From assembly GCA_943328795.2 (NCBI GenBank), contig CALQBK020000004.1, positions 1 to 61,586 of the forward strand: a DNA stretch of 61,586 nucleotides. Reading direction: 5' to 3'. The stretch comes from Bifidobacterium breve. Its GTDB lineage: Bacteria > Myxococcota_A > UBA796 > SXON01. Positions 53,415 to 61,586 of this stretch are shown in pieces. The notes under the pieces were generated by a model, which was not told the DNA's origin, did not search any database, and saw only the letters and a list, made by a program, of their open reading frames with translations. The position numbers and the translations under genes are program-made. The stretch's first letter is position 1. Every line of letters starts with the position of its first letter.

Positions 53415-53956
53415 CCCTCCGGATCAGAACCGCGCTCCGATCCCCGCTGGGCCCAGCCGCGGTTGGAGCGGTTCCAGAGCGTGGTGCCCTGTTCATACTA
53501 CTTGTCCTCCGGCTTGCTAACCCCAAAATGTTCCAGGCGACCTGCGTATTTTCGTGTTATCCTATTACATACTGCTTAGTTTGACTATCTCTCACGAGCC
53601 GGGGCCCAAAATGCGGGGTTCGCCGTACGCGCCTGGATGATTGCGACCGTTTGCATGTGTGCCAGCCATCCGGTGGTGAACCTGACCCCGTGCGCGTCAC
53701 ACCGTGAACCCGATCGCCCGGGGGTCTGGCCTTCGCTTGGTGCACACACTGAACACGGCTGAATCGGGCGGAGCGACAGGGGTTTCGCGTCGGCACCTGA
53801 GTGCGTCATGCACTGATTCACTCGGTTCGACCGAGCGTGTGCTGACTCGTCGAACAGTTGTTTAAATAGCCTATATAAGGACGGGCCTCGCGCCGGGGAA
53901 TTCGATCTCGCGATGTGCGTTGAAAAAGTTATACTTGTCTTTGTTCCAAGGTGAAC
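53415..53956. other. AT-richer gene-free gap
   Basis: About 540 bp with no gene I can support and noticeably more A+T than the surroundings, especially 53500-53600 and 53840-53950. It includes a perfect small hairpin, CTCGGT-TCG-ACCGAG, at 53821-53835. A TATATA run near 53870 and TATACT near 53930 lack well-spaced -35 partners. This is the likely promoter and leader of the PilZ gene and could be the edge of a transferred segment. Confidence 0.5.
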
Positions 53957-55690
53957 ATGTCCATCACCCGTCCGATCAGCGATGACCTCCCTTTGGCCGA
54001 GGGCCCGTGTGCCGTGGTCATCGGCCCGATGAGCTTCTCAGGTCACATCACGCTCACGACCCGCCGGGTTTCGTTCAAGCCAACCAGCTTCAGTGCCCGA
54101 ATCGGTGTTGAGCCCTGGGCGGTCGAGATCGCATCGATCCGGAGCGCCCACCTGGGGGGAGCCGAGTCATCGCTCTCGCTCGTCTGTGCACAAACCCTGC
54201 CCCGGGTCGTTGGGCTCGGCGCCCGGATCGTCCACGAACGGCTCTCGGCGCTGCTCACCGACGGGGGGGACCTGACCTACCACCCGGGCGAGCGGGTGCT
54301 CCTGCACGCGAGCGCGAGCGTGGAGTGGAACGATCTGATGTCCGCGGTGGGTGAAGTCACGGTGACGACGAGGCGGATCCGGTTCCGGCCAAACCGGATG
54401 GACCGCCTCCTCTGGCCGGACACCGCATTTGAGACCGACCACGAGCGGGTCACGCACTTTTCCGTGGGTGGGGTCCGCCCGGGGCTCGAGGTGCGGACCC
54501 CGACGGACCGGCGAAGGTTCATCGGCGACGTCATCCCGGCGCTGTACGCCGCGCTCCGGAGCAATGCCGAGGTGCGCGGCGGGGAGGTGCACCCGGACTG
54601 CGCCAGCTTCGCCGTGTGGCCTGCTGCGCTCTGCTCGGGACCCGTTATGCACCAGGGGGCGCTGCTCCACACGGCAACCCGGCTCGCGTTCGTGGCCACC
54701 GGTCTGCTGGACTCCCTCGTGGGGGTGCAGGGAGTCACGGAGTTCCCGGTCGGGACAATCACCGCCCTCGCGCTCCGCGGCCAGTTCGACCACCGGCTCG
54801 TCGTGTCCTCGCACTCGGGGCAGATGACGATCGCAGGCGAACAGCTCAAGGATCGCTACGCCGACCTCCTGCCGTGGCTGGCGGCGGGTGGGGCCGGGCC
54901 CGTATGGGTGGGGGACGGCCCTCCCCCGGAGGATGTGGCCGCGGAGATCGAGGCGGTGCTGGGACCCTGGCGGGCGTTTCACCGGCTCTCCGAGCGCGTA
55001 CGGCTGTTTACCCCCGGCGTGGCTGTGGTTGGCAACGTGGCCACCACCGGCTGGTTGTTGGTCACCACCGGGTCCGTGGTGTGGCTGCCGGGCTTGCTGA
55101 CCCCGGACACAGCGCCCGTCCTGATCCCGCTCACCGCTGGCCCGTGGCGGTGGGATGACGATCCCGACGAGCTTCGCGCGGAGGTCGGCAAGACTTCGCA
55201 CCGATGGCTCACGAAGGCGCGGCGGGCCTTCCGGGTTGCGCTGTTCCAGGACTTGGCTCGCACGACGGGACGGGCTGCGCACGACCAGGGCGCTGCCGCT
55301 GAGCTCGGGAACCGGAGGGACAGTTTTCGGGTTGAGGTGCCCGACGATTGGCAGTCTGCAATCACCGTGTGGGGGACCAGGGACGGAAAGCTGCATTCGT
55401 TGGACTGCAGGATCGTCGACCTCTCGCTGGGGGGCATCGGCATCGCGCTCGGGGACCAACTCCCGGCGGGGGCCAGCCTGCGGGTTGACTTGGTGGACGG
55501 CCGGCGCACGCTCTCTGTCGATGCGAAGGTCACCAACTCGTGGGCCGGGCCGCACGGGGTGGGTTGGCGCTCGGGCATCACGTTCGCTTCGCCGCAGGCC
55601 AATTTCGAGGATGCGCTGCGCACGCTGTGGATGGAGTTGCAGCGCTTGGAGCTCAAGAGGTTGAGCGGAGGGCGCGACGTCGACTATTGA
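53957..55690 (+). CDS. GRAM-like repeat protein with C-terminal PilZ domain
   Basis: 577 aa from ATG 53957, preceded by AAGGTGA; a GTG at 53951 is part of that site. Residues 1-430 hold three or more beta-rich units of GRAM/PH-like pattern (ITLTTRRVSFKP, VTVTTRRIRFRP, WLLVTTGSVVWLP). From about 450 there is a PilZ domain: NRRDSFRVEV supplies the RxxxR loop and DLSLGGIGIAL the D/NxSxxG motif, together binding cyclic di-GMP. Cytoplasmic, no membrane helix. It sits 24 nt before pseG, suggesting that surface glycosylation or motility is tied to c-di-GMP signalling. Confidence 0.78.
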   Translation: MSITRPISDDLPLAEGPCAVVIGPMSFSGHITLTTRRVSFKPTSFSARIGVEPWAVEIASIRSAHLGGAESSLSLVCAQTLPRVVGLGARIVHERLSALLTDGGDLTYHPGERVLLHASASVEWNDLMSAVGEVTVTTRRIRFRPNRMDRLLWPDTAFETDHERVTHFSVGGVRPGLEVRTPTDRRRFIGDVIPALYAALRSNAEVRGGEVHPDCASFAVWPAALCSGPVMHQGALLHTATRLAFVATGLLDSLVGVQGVTEFPVGTITALALRGQFDHRLVVSSHSGQMTIAGEQLKDRYADLLPWLAAGGAGPVWVGDGPPPEDVAAEIEAVLGPWRAFHRLSERVRLFTPGVAVVGNVATTGWLLVTTGSVVWLPGLLTPDTAPVLIPLTAGPWRWDDDPDELRAEVGKTSHRWLTKARRAFRVALFQDLARTTGRAAHDQGAAAELGNRRDSFRVEVPDDWQSAITVWGTRDGKLHSLDCRIVDLSLGGIGIALGDQLPAGASLRVDLVDGRRTLSVDAKVTNSWAGPHGVGWRSGITFASPQANFEDALRTLWMELQRLELKRLSGGRDVDY

Positions 55691-55714
55691 ACTCGCGGTT
55701 GATAGCCAGCCGGC

Positions 55715-56797
55715 ATGTTTGCGACCTCGTCCACCCCGCCACTCGGCGCCGTCAATCCGGCCGGAAGGTGGCCTCGGGCGATGTTCCGGGCCGACGCATC
55801 CGCGGAGATGGGCCTCGGACACGTGATGCGCTGCCGGGCACTGGCGGAGGCGGTCGTCGAGCGGGGTGGCAGCGCGCTGTTTGCGATGGCAGGGTGTTCG
55901 CCCTCGCTCGCGGCGGCGCTGGCCACGGTGCCCGCCGACGTGGTCGAGGTGCCGGGCCCGGGTGGGGGTGACGCAGACCTGCTGGCTACGCTCGCGCTCG
56001 TGCAGCGGTGGCGACCCCGGGCAGTGGTCCTCGATGGCTACCACTTTCCTGACGACTACCTGGCCGCCCTCCACGCGCGCTCGCGCCTCGCGGTCCTCGA
56101 CGACATGGCGGATCGCGCGCACCTGCCGTGCGCGTTGGTGCTGAACTCCTCCTCACGCGCACCTGGCCTGCCTTACGCACGCCTCGCGCCGGGCGCGCGG
56201 CTGCTCCTCGGGCCGGCCTACGCGCTGCTGCGGCGCGACGTCCGATCGGCGATCGGCGCGGTGCGAGCGCCCCTCGAGCAGCGACGATCGGTCCTCGTCA
56301 CCTTCGGCGGCTCGGACCCGCTCGCGCTGAGCGCGCCGGTCGTCGAGGCGCTCGCCCCGCGGCTCCCCCCAGACGTGCAGATCGACCTCCTCGTCGGCTC
56401 CGGAAACCCAAGCGCGCACTCGTTGCGGGCGCTGGCAGACACGCACGGCGGGCGAGTCTCCGTCGTGGTGGACCCGCCCTCGGTCACGCCCCTGTTCAGC
56501 GCTGCGGGCCTGGCGGTCGCCGCCGCGGGCGGAACCGTTCGCGAGCTGGTCGCGCTGGGCATACCCGCGCTCACGATCGTCGTCGCCGACAACCAGGTCG
56601 GCGCGCTCGCGGAGGGACCATACCCGTGCATCGACGGGCGGCAGGCGGGGGCTGCGGCGCATATCGCGGACCAGGCTGTGCTCCTCTGGCGGGACTCGCG
56701 CGCACGGATGCAGATGGCGGCTCGCGTGGCCGGGATGATCGACGGGAGCGGTGCACTCCGTGGCGTCGACGCCATCCTCGCCTTGGGCGGGCGCTGA
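55715..56797 (+). CDS. pseG: UDP-2,4-diacetamido-2,4,6-trideoxy-beta-L-altropyranose hydrolase
   Basis: 360 aa. MurG-like (GT-B) hydrolase of pseudaminic acid synthesis: FRADASAEMGLGHVMRC (24-40) contains the catalytic-site GxGH (His36). VVLDGYHFPDDYL, LVTFGGSDPLALS and AVAAAGGTVRELVALGIPAL are the donor-site signatures. It removes UDP from the altropyranose intermediate before condensation with PEP by PseI. The first ~20 residues (MFATSSTPPLGAVNPAGRWP) exceed the usual start; an internal ATG at residue 23 is a possible alternative. Its TGA overlaps the ATG of the next gene. Confidence 0.88.
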   Translation: MFATSSTPPLGAVNPAGRWPRAMFRADASAEMGLGHVMRCRALAEAVVERGGSALFAMAGCSPSLAAALATVPADVVEVPGPGGGDADLLATLALVQRWRPRAVVLDGYHFPDDYLAALHARSRLAVLDDMADRAHLPCALVLNSSSRAPGLPYARLAPGARLLLGPAYALLRRDVRSAIGAVRAPLEQRRSVLVTFGGSDPLALSAPVVEALAPRLPPDVQIDLLVGSGNPSAHSLRALADTHGGRVSVVVDPPSVTPLFSAAGLAVAAAGGTVRELVALGIPALTIVVADNQVGALAEGPYPCIDGRQAGAAAHIADQAVLLWRDSRARMQMAARVAGMIDGSGALRGVDAILALGGR

Positions 56798-57534
56798 TGG
56801 GAACACCGCGGGTCGTCTGTGTCACACAGGCGCGCATGACATCGACGCGCCTGCCAGGCAAGGTGCTGCTACCCGCGTGCGGCCGCCCGCTCCTGGACCA
56901 TCACCTCGAACGACTGTCGCGGGCACACAGGGTGGACGAGGTCGTGCTCGCCACGACCGTGAACGCCACGGACGACCCGCTCCTTGCTGTCGCGGCAGCC
57001 CGGGGGATCCGCGTGGTGCGAGGCCCGGAGGATGACGTCCTCCACCGCTATGCCCTCGCGGCCGAGGCGGCCGGCGCCGACATCGTGGTCCGCGTCACCT
57101 CGGACTGCCCGCTCATCGACCCGGGGCTCATCGATCTCGTGGTCGAGACCTTCCTGGAGGACCCCTCCTCCGACTATTGCGGCCTCGATGTCGGCAGTTA
57201 TCCGCGAGGTCTGGACGTGGAGGTCTTCCGGCGCCGCGATCTCGACGCCGCGGACCGGGATCCGGCGACCGTCGCTTACGAGCGGGAGCACGTCACCCCC
57301 TACATCTACCGCCGACCCGGGCGCTTCACGCTCTCGAGGGTGTCCCACCCCGGACCGGCGGTGGCGTATCGCTGGTGCGTTGACGAGCCGTCGGACCTCG
57401 ACCTGGTTCGGCGACTCCTGGAGGCGCTGCTCCCGGAAAATCCTCGATTCACATGGCGAGACTGCATGCAGCTGATGACCCTGCACCCGGAGTGGGCGGC
57501 CATCAACGCAACCGTTCAGCAGAAGCACGCCTGA
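56797..57534 (+). CDS. SpsF-like nucleotidyl/cytidylyltransferase
   Basis: 245 aa from ATG 56797 (TGATG overlap with pseG). Begins with the nucleotidyltransferase loop VCVTQARMTSTRLPGKVLLP. Then come GPEDDVLHRY and RVTSDCPLIDPGLIDLVV (metal-binding Asp region), and YEREHVTPYIYRRPGRF, characteristic of SpsF. In pse loci the equivalent step is CMP-activation by PseF; SpsF-type enzymes occur in the same setting in Gram-positives and many environmental genomes. Predicted to activate the nonulosonate with CTP. Convergent with the truncated NeuB-family gene 18 nt downstream. Confidence 0.82.
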   Translation: MGTPRVVCVTQARMTSTRLPGKVLLPACGRPLLDHHLERLSRAHRVDEVVLATTVNATDDPLLAVAAARGIRVVRGPEDDVLHRYALAAEAAGADIVVRVTSDCPLIDPGLIDLVVETFLEDPSSDYCGLDVGSYPRGLDVEVFRRRDLDAADRDPATVAYEREHVTPYIYRRPGRFTLSRVSHPGPAVAYRWCVDEPSDLDLVRRLLEALLPENPRFTWRDCMQLMTLHPEWAAINATVQQKHA

Positions 57535-57552
57535 TCGCGGCACAGCCACGCC

Positions 57553-58284
57553 TCACCTCCGCGGCCGGAAATTCTCGCGCAGCTGCTTGAACGGGCGCAG
57601 CCCGTCAGACGGATCGGCGCGCCACAGGCGATCTGGCAGCTCCGAAGGAACGGGAGCCTTGACTCCATCGCCATCCGCGCCCAGTGCACGCTCGACCTGT
57701 TCGATCACCACCCGGATCCGGTCGGGCAGCCAGCAATGGCCGGCGGCGAACTCGTCGCCCGTGCCATCGAGATCGAGGTGGAACTCGACAACCTCCGCGC
57801 CCCAGCGGTGGACTGCGCGGTGGATCACGCCTGGCTCAACGGTGTGATCGGACCAACCCGTACGACAGCCAGTTGCCTGGCGCAGGGTCTCGATCGCAGC
57901 GAGATTGGCCTCGCGGTACGGGGTCGGGTAGGCCGACGTGCAGTGCAGGAGCACAGGATCAGCGCAGCCGCTGCGCTTCAACACGTCGGTGGCGTGACCG
58001 ATCTCGTCCATCGTGGCCATCCCGGTAGAGAGAACCACGGGTTTCCCCGTTTCCGCGCACGCAACCAGCAGCTCATCCCACAGCAATTCGTACGATGCTA
58101 CCTTGTAAAAGTCGACATACCGCTCGAGTTCGCGAACGGCGTCGAGGTAGAACGGCGTACAACCGAATTCAACGTTGCGCTGCTCGCAACGCTCAGCTAG
58201 CGCCGGAAGGAAATCTACCGGTAGCTCCCACTCCCTGCGCTTGCGGTGGGTCTCCGACCGCTCGAGGATCTCAACCACGTGGCG
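57553..58284 (-). pseudogene. 5'-truncated NeuB/PseI-family synthase
   Basis: The recognisable protein runs from about ERSETHRKRREWELPVDF to the C-terminal LRENFRPRR, roughly 240 residues. It contains the NeuB core GCTPFYLDAV, VDFYKVASYELLW, GKPVVLSTGMATMDEIG, LLHCTSAYPTPYREANLAAI and GWSDHTVEPG. The family's N-terminal ~60-80 residues (the IAEIG...NH and KFQ segments that bind PEP and metal) are absent: upstream of about 58284 the reading continues open but is unlike the family and is antisense to another gene. So the gene has lost its 5' end. It would have condensed PEP with the altropyranose sugar; as it stands it should be inactive. Confidence 0.75.
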
Positions 58285-59112
58285 CGGGTGTCGGCGTGGC
58301 GTGAAGGAACCCGTCAGGTGGAACGCGGAATAGAGCGAGAGCCCAGGGTCAGGGTCGTGTTCAACACGACGCGCGGCCTCGTGCTCGAGTCCGTCGTATT
58401 CCCCGAGCGATCCGCTCACCCTCTGTTGGGGACAATCCCCCATGGTCACTACGACTATGTCCCGTTGAATGCGGACTGGTACACGGGCGACGTCGTGAGC
58501 GACGCGCCTGGGGAGCGCCGCGTGAGCGACCTGCAGCCGGTGCGGGGCTTGTGCGTCGAGGAGGACGCTCGCGGCGTCGTTGTTCGCGGTCGGGTACCGT
58601 TCGGCGACGGCTTCGTAGACAAGCGCATCTGCGTGAACCAGGATGGCTCGATCGACCTCGCGTACGAATCGGACGTGCAGCTTGCCACGCCCTGCACGCT
58701 GCACGTGGCGCATCTCACGCTGATGCCCGGGGCTTTCGACAGGGCGTCCCTGTTCTACAGCTGCCACGACGGCGGGGAGGATGTCGAGCGGTTCGAATTG
58801 GCGCAGGTCAAGAGCGTGGAGCACCGGCCCGTCTCGCTGCTCGTCTCCTCGAACGCCGTGCTTGGGAATACCACGGGCACCTTTGCGCTCGGCGACGCAA
58901 CGACCGAGCTCGTGATCACAACCAACCCAGCCGCTCTCGCAGCGCTGCCGTTCATTGAATTTCTTGATGTCCGTGGCCGTTATTTCTTCCAGGCCTGCTT
59001 CTCGGTGGCTGAGTTCGACGACACCACGCGGCTGCGCCGCGGAGCGCCCCTGCCAGTGCTCCGCTTCTGTTGTACTATCTCAGCACGTAGCGGACGTGTT
59101 GCACCCGGGTGA
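58285..59112 (+). pseudogene. 5'-truncated gene, beta-sandwich hydrolase-like C-terminal part
   Basis: An open reading of good quality runs from about VSAWREGTRQVERGIEREP through RVVFNTTRGLVLESVVFP, LLGTIPHGHYDYVPLNADWY, VRGRVPFGDGFVDKRICV and LHVAHLTLMPGAF. It ends shortly after RGAPLPVLRFCCTI. It looks like the C-terminal beta-rich module of a sugar-active enzyme (GH57-like in feel), but I cannot name it. There is no start codon or ribosome site at its left end; it begins exactly where the minus-strand NeuB homology stops. Both genes appear to be missing their 5' ends, as a deletion across a divergent pair would leave them. It ends 23 nt before the convergent pseC. Confidence 0.6.
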
Positions 59113-59135
59113 ACGCCTCCTGGGCACGCCAGTCA

Positions 59136-60347
59136 CTACAGGAGGGTGCGCTCGAGGGTCTCGATCACACGGTCGACGTCTTCGTCCCCGAGCGTGGGGT
59201 ACAACGGCAGGCTGAGGCAGCGTGCGTAGTGGTCTTCCGCGCGGTCGAGGAGACCGGCACGAGGGGCGTCGCGGTGCACCGGGTGATGGTGAACCGGCAC
59301 GTAGTGGACCTGAGCCAAGATCCCGGAGTCGCGCAGCGCCGCGTGCAGGTGCCGGCGCCGGGTCGCGACCTCGGGCGTACGCTCCCCGTCGCGGCGCTTG
59401 AGGCGCACGACGTAGAGGTGGTAGGCCGACCGCACGCCAGCCGGCACGGCCAGCGGCTCGAGCACGGCGGCGAGCGGCCCACCGCCGATCGCGGCGTTGT
59501 ACCTGGCGACGATGGCCCGGCGAAGCTCGAGGAACCGGTCCAGCCGAGCCAGCTGCGAGAGCCCGAGCGCGCAGGCGACGTCTCCGATCCGGTAGTGGTA
59601 CCCGAGCGCGACCTGCTCGTAGTACCAGGGGCCGTCGTTCTTCGACATCCGCGCGGGGTCCCTCGTGATGCCGTGCGAGCGAAGCTCGATCAGCTCGCGG
59701 TAGGCGCCCTCGTCGCGAGTGAGGATCGCGCCGCCTTCGATCGTGGTGATGTGCTTGACGGGGTGAAAGGAGAGGATCGCGAAGTCGGAGTGCTCGCACG
59801 AGCCTGCACGGTACACGCGGCCCTCGTGGGAGTAGGTGGCTCCGAGGGAGTGCGCGGCGTCCTCAATCACGCGGGCACCGACCTCCCTTCCCAGCGCAGC
59901 GATCCCCGGCAGATCGACTACGGAACCGGCGTAGTCGACGGGGACGAGGGCGCGAACGGGCACGCCTGCCGCGTCGAGGGCGCCGGCAGCGGCCCGCAGG
60001 GTCTCCGTCGTGGTGAGCGCAGTGGCCCCGTCCACGTCGGCCAGGGCGGCCGTCCCGCCGCAGTAGAGCAGCCCGTTGGCGGATGCGGCGAAGGTGATGT
60101 CCGAGGTCACGCCGCCGGTCGCCGGACGGACGCCCGCCACCATCGAGGAGAGGTGGAGCGCAGCGGTCCCGCTCGACACCGCCACGCAGTACGGAGCGCC
60201 GCACCGATCGGCCAACGCCTCCTCGAAGCGACCGACGGTCGGACCCTGGGTGAGCCAGTCGCCCCGCAGGGCCCCGAGCACCGCGGCTACGTCCTCGTCA
60301 TCGATCGTCTGCCGCCCGTACGGGAGGGGTTTGAGCGGCTGGGTCAC
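59136..60347 (-). CDS. pseC: UDP-4-amino-4,6-dideoxy-N-acetyl-beta-L-altrosamine transaminase
   Basis: 403 aa PLP-dependent aminotransferase of the DegT/DnrJ/EryC1 family. Seen: LPYGRQTIDDEDV start, SSGTAALHL (phosphate-binding), VPVDYAGSVVDLP, IEDAAHSLGATY (Asp163) and the PLP lysine in SFHPVKHITTIEGG (K198). The C-terminal YVPVHHHP segment fits the PseC branch. It converts the 4-keto intermediate made by PseB to the 4-amino sugar with glutamate as donor. Its start overlaps pseB by 4 nt. Confidence 0.92.
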   Translation of the reverse strand: MTQPLKPLPYGRQTIDDEDVAAVLGALRGDWLTQGPTVGRFEEALADRCGAPYCVAVSSGTAALHLSSMVAGVRPATGGVTSDITFAASANGLLYCGGTAALADVDGATALTTTETLRAAAGALDAAGVPVRALVPVDYAGSVVDLPGIAALGREVGARVIEDAAHSLGATYSHEGRVYRAGSCEHSDFAILSFHPVKHITTIEGGAILTRDEGAYRELIELRSHGITRDPARMSKNDGPWYYEQVALGYHYRIGDVACALGLSQLARLDRFLELRRAIVARYNAAIGGGPLAAVLEPLAVPAGVRSAYHLYVVRLKRRDGERTPEVATRRRHLHAALRDSGILAQVHYVPVHHHPVHRDAPRAGLLDRAEDHYARCLSLPLYPTLGDEDVDRVIETLERTLL

Positions 60348-61387
60348 GGGCGCGGGGGCGGCGCGTCGACCCGCGCGAGGTGGGCTTCCACCATCCCTCG
60401 GAGCTCATCGACGTTCAGCCAGTCGGTGTTGGTGTCACTCGCGTAGTGGAACCCGGGCGTGACCATCTTGCCCGCGCGGTCCCGTAGGTACTGCACCTCG
60501 TCCCACATCGGCGAGGTCGGCAGGATCACGAAGTGCCCGGGGAACTGCGCGGTGCGCAGCGAGTCCGAAGGGGTGATCATCTCCTCGTGGAGCTTCTCCC
60601 CTGGCCGCACCCCGATGATCTCCAACCGGCAGTCCGGCGCGACCGCCCGGGCGAGGTCGGTGATCCGGAAGCTCGGGAGCTTCGGGACCACGATCTCCCC
60701 GCCGGCCATGACGCCGAGCATCCGGAGGACCTGATCCACGCCCTGGTCGAGGGTGATGTTGAAGCGGGTCATCCGCTCGTCGGTGATCGGCAGGACACCC
60801 GATGCCTTCTTCGCGAGGAACGCGTGCACGACGCTCCCGCGGCTCGCCAGCACGTTCCCGTAGCGCACTACGGAGTACCGCACCGGGTGCGAACCCCGCC
60901 CGGCGTTGGCCGCGACGAAGAGCTTGTCCGAGCAGAGCTTGGTGGCACCGTAAAGGTTGATGGGGGCGGCCGCCTTGTCCGTCGAGAGCGCCAGCACCCG
61001 GGAAACGCCCGTGTCCATCGCGCAGTCGATGACATTCTGCGCGCCCAGCACGTTGGTCTTGATGAACTCGAAGGGGTTGTACTCCGCCGCGGGGACCTGC
61101 TTGAGGGCCGCAGCGTGGATGACCACGTCGATCCCCTCGAAAGCGCGGCGCATGCGGTCGCGGTCCCGCACGTCACCGAGGAAGAAGCGCATTCGCCGGT
61201 CATCGAACTCCGGCCGACGGCTCATGTCGAACTGCTTCAGCTCGTCGCGCGAGAACACGACGATGCGCGCCGGGCCGTGGGGCATTCGAAGGAGCGCCTC
61301 CACGAACCGCTGGCCGAACGAGCCCGTTGCTCCCGTGACCAGGATTGCGGCGCCATCGAGGCTGGAAGCGGGAGTCTGTTCAACCAT
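60344..61387 (-). CDS. pseB: UDP-N-acetylglucosamine 4,6-dehydratase (inverting)
   Basis: 347 aa short-chain dehydrogenase-type dehydratase (FlaA1/PseB). The NADP-binding loop is TGATGSFGQRF near 18-28. Active-site residues sit in ALSTDKAAAPINLYGATKL: T136-D137-K138, Y146 and K150, the SDR variant with the extra Asp/Lys that makes the inverting dehydratase. NITLDQGVDQVL and IGVRPGEKLHEEMI are typical of the family. First step of pseudaminic acid synthesis, from UDP-GlcNAc. The ATG at 61387 is followed upstream by a further minus-strand gene, so it belongs to a larger operon. Confidence 0.95.
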   Translation of the reverse strand: MVEQTPASSLDGAAILVTGATGSFGQRFVEALLRMPHGPARIVVFSRDELKQFDMSRRPEFDDRRMRFFLGDVRDRDRMRRAFEGIDVVIHAAALKQVPAAEYNPFEFIKTNVLGAQNVIDCAMDTGVSRVLALSTDKAAAPINLYGATKLCSDKLFVAANAGRGSHPVRYSVVRYGNVLASRGSVVHAFLAKKASGVLPITDERMTRFNITLDQGVDQVLRMLGVMAGGEIVVPKLPSFRITDLARAVAPDCRLEIIGVRPGEKLHEEMITPSDSLRTAQFPGHFVILPTSPMWDEVQYLRDRAGKMVTPGFHYASDTNTDWLNVDELRGMVEAHLARVDAPPPRP

Positions 61388-61443
61388 CGAGCGAGGCCTG
61401 GGGGGCCCACGTCCTATCCTGATCGCTCCACGAAGACATCAAC

Positions 61444-61586
61444 TCAGCCACGCGCCACCTCCTTCGCGAGCCGCGTCGCGCCGCTGGAGAAGATGGGTCG
61501 CAGCAGGGCGGCTGCAGAGCGCACGACCTCGTACAGCTCCACTGAGGCGTCGAGGCTCTGCGCGAGGTTCTTGCTCTGCCGGCCGC
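61444..61586 (-). CDS. C-terminal fragment of a gene running off the right edge
   Basis: The open frame on the minus strand ends with TGA at 61446-61444 and continues to the window edge. It reads, from the edge, GRQSKNLAQSLDASVELYEV and a tail containing ALLRPIFSSGATRLAKEVARG. Helical, 46 or more residues visible. It is the gene upstream of pseB in the same direction, 56 nt away. No family can be assigned from this fragment; a glycan-cluster or flagellar glycosyltransferase is only a guess. Confidence 0.5.
   Translation of the reverse strand, partial: GRQSKNLAQSLDASVELYEVVRSAAALLRPIFSSGATRLAKEVARG

Noticed and set aside
53860-53940. TATATA and TATACT as -10 boxes for the PilZ gene
   Set aside because: No -35 element at proper spacing; left as part of the AT-richer gap.

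Overview
The window is a very GC-rich bacterial chromosome segment with the character of a Myxococcota/deltaproteobacterial genome. It has many lipoproteins with Asp/Gly/Cys-rich calcium-binding repeats, MopE-type metal-binding motifs, beta-barrel proteins, dense gene packing, frequent GTG/TTG starts, and no tRNA, rRNA, transposase or CRISPR that I could find. Taxonomy is an inference from style, not from a marker gene.

Region by region. 0.3-2.5 kb: a TPR protein and an AAA+ ATPase (minus). 2.6-5.5 kb: an Old Yellow Enzyme, then a three-gene AhpD/carboxymuconolactone-decarboxylase operon. Its first and third genes are interrupted by an in-frame TGA exactly where the second active-site cysteine of the family belongs, and a hairpin with a G-containing apical loop starts 17 nt after each TGA site in the same geometry. 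I read both as selenoproteins. 5.6-10 kb: an alginate-export-like porin, a PHM-like copper monooxygenase lipoprotein and two further lipoproteins. 10.3-17.4 kb: a degenerate polyprenyl synthase, NAD synthetase, a DUF3347-type lipoprotein, a thiolase operon and a PAP2 phosphatase. 17.5-27.4 kb: a 1419-residue lipoprotein made of 38 alternating Asp/Cys repeats with its PEGA partner, a LEA14-like lipoprotein, PlsC, a MopE lipoprotein, a LuxC-like reductase and a barrel. 27.4-38.7 kb: barrels, an NlpC/P60 lipoprotein with a calcium loop, a release-factor-like GGQ protein, a GTPase, a porin divergent from a PHP-domain lipoprotein, and a Nudix-NTF2 fusion. 38.7-47.7 kb: surface proteins (MopE x12 plus fibrinogen-like domain, RTX-type repeats, FG-GAP repeats) interspersed with five copies of a hairpin-bearing intergenic repeat whose first three bases form the stop codon of the adjoining gene at three sites. 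47.7-51.8 kb: a copper P-type ATPase, RNase HI and NhaD. 51.9-53.4 kb: a beta-helix protein with an apparently foreign N-terminus. 53.4-53.95 kb: an AT-richer gap without genes. 53.95 kb to the right edge: a GRAM-like/PilZ protein and pseudaminic-acid-type nonulosonate genes (pseG, an spsF-like transferase, a 5'-truncated neuB/pseI, pseC, pseB).

How the genes fit together: most products are predicted to sit in or cross the outer membrane, or to be secreted lipoproteins. The right end makes an activated nonulosonate sugar, possibly for flagellar or surface glycosylation, beside a c-di-GMP-type receptor. That pathway looks broken at about 58.28 kb, where two divergent genes both lack their 5' ends, as a single deletion or an assembly join would leave them.
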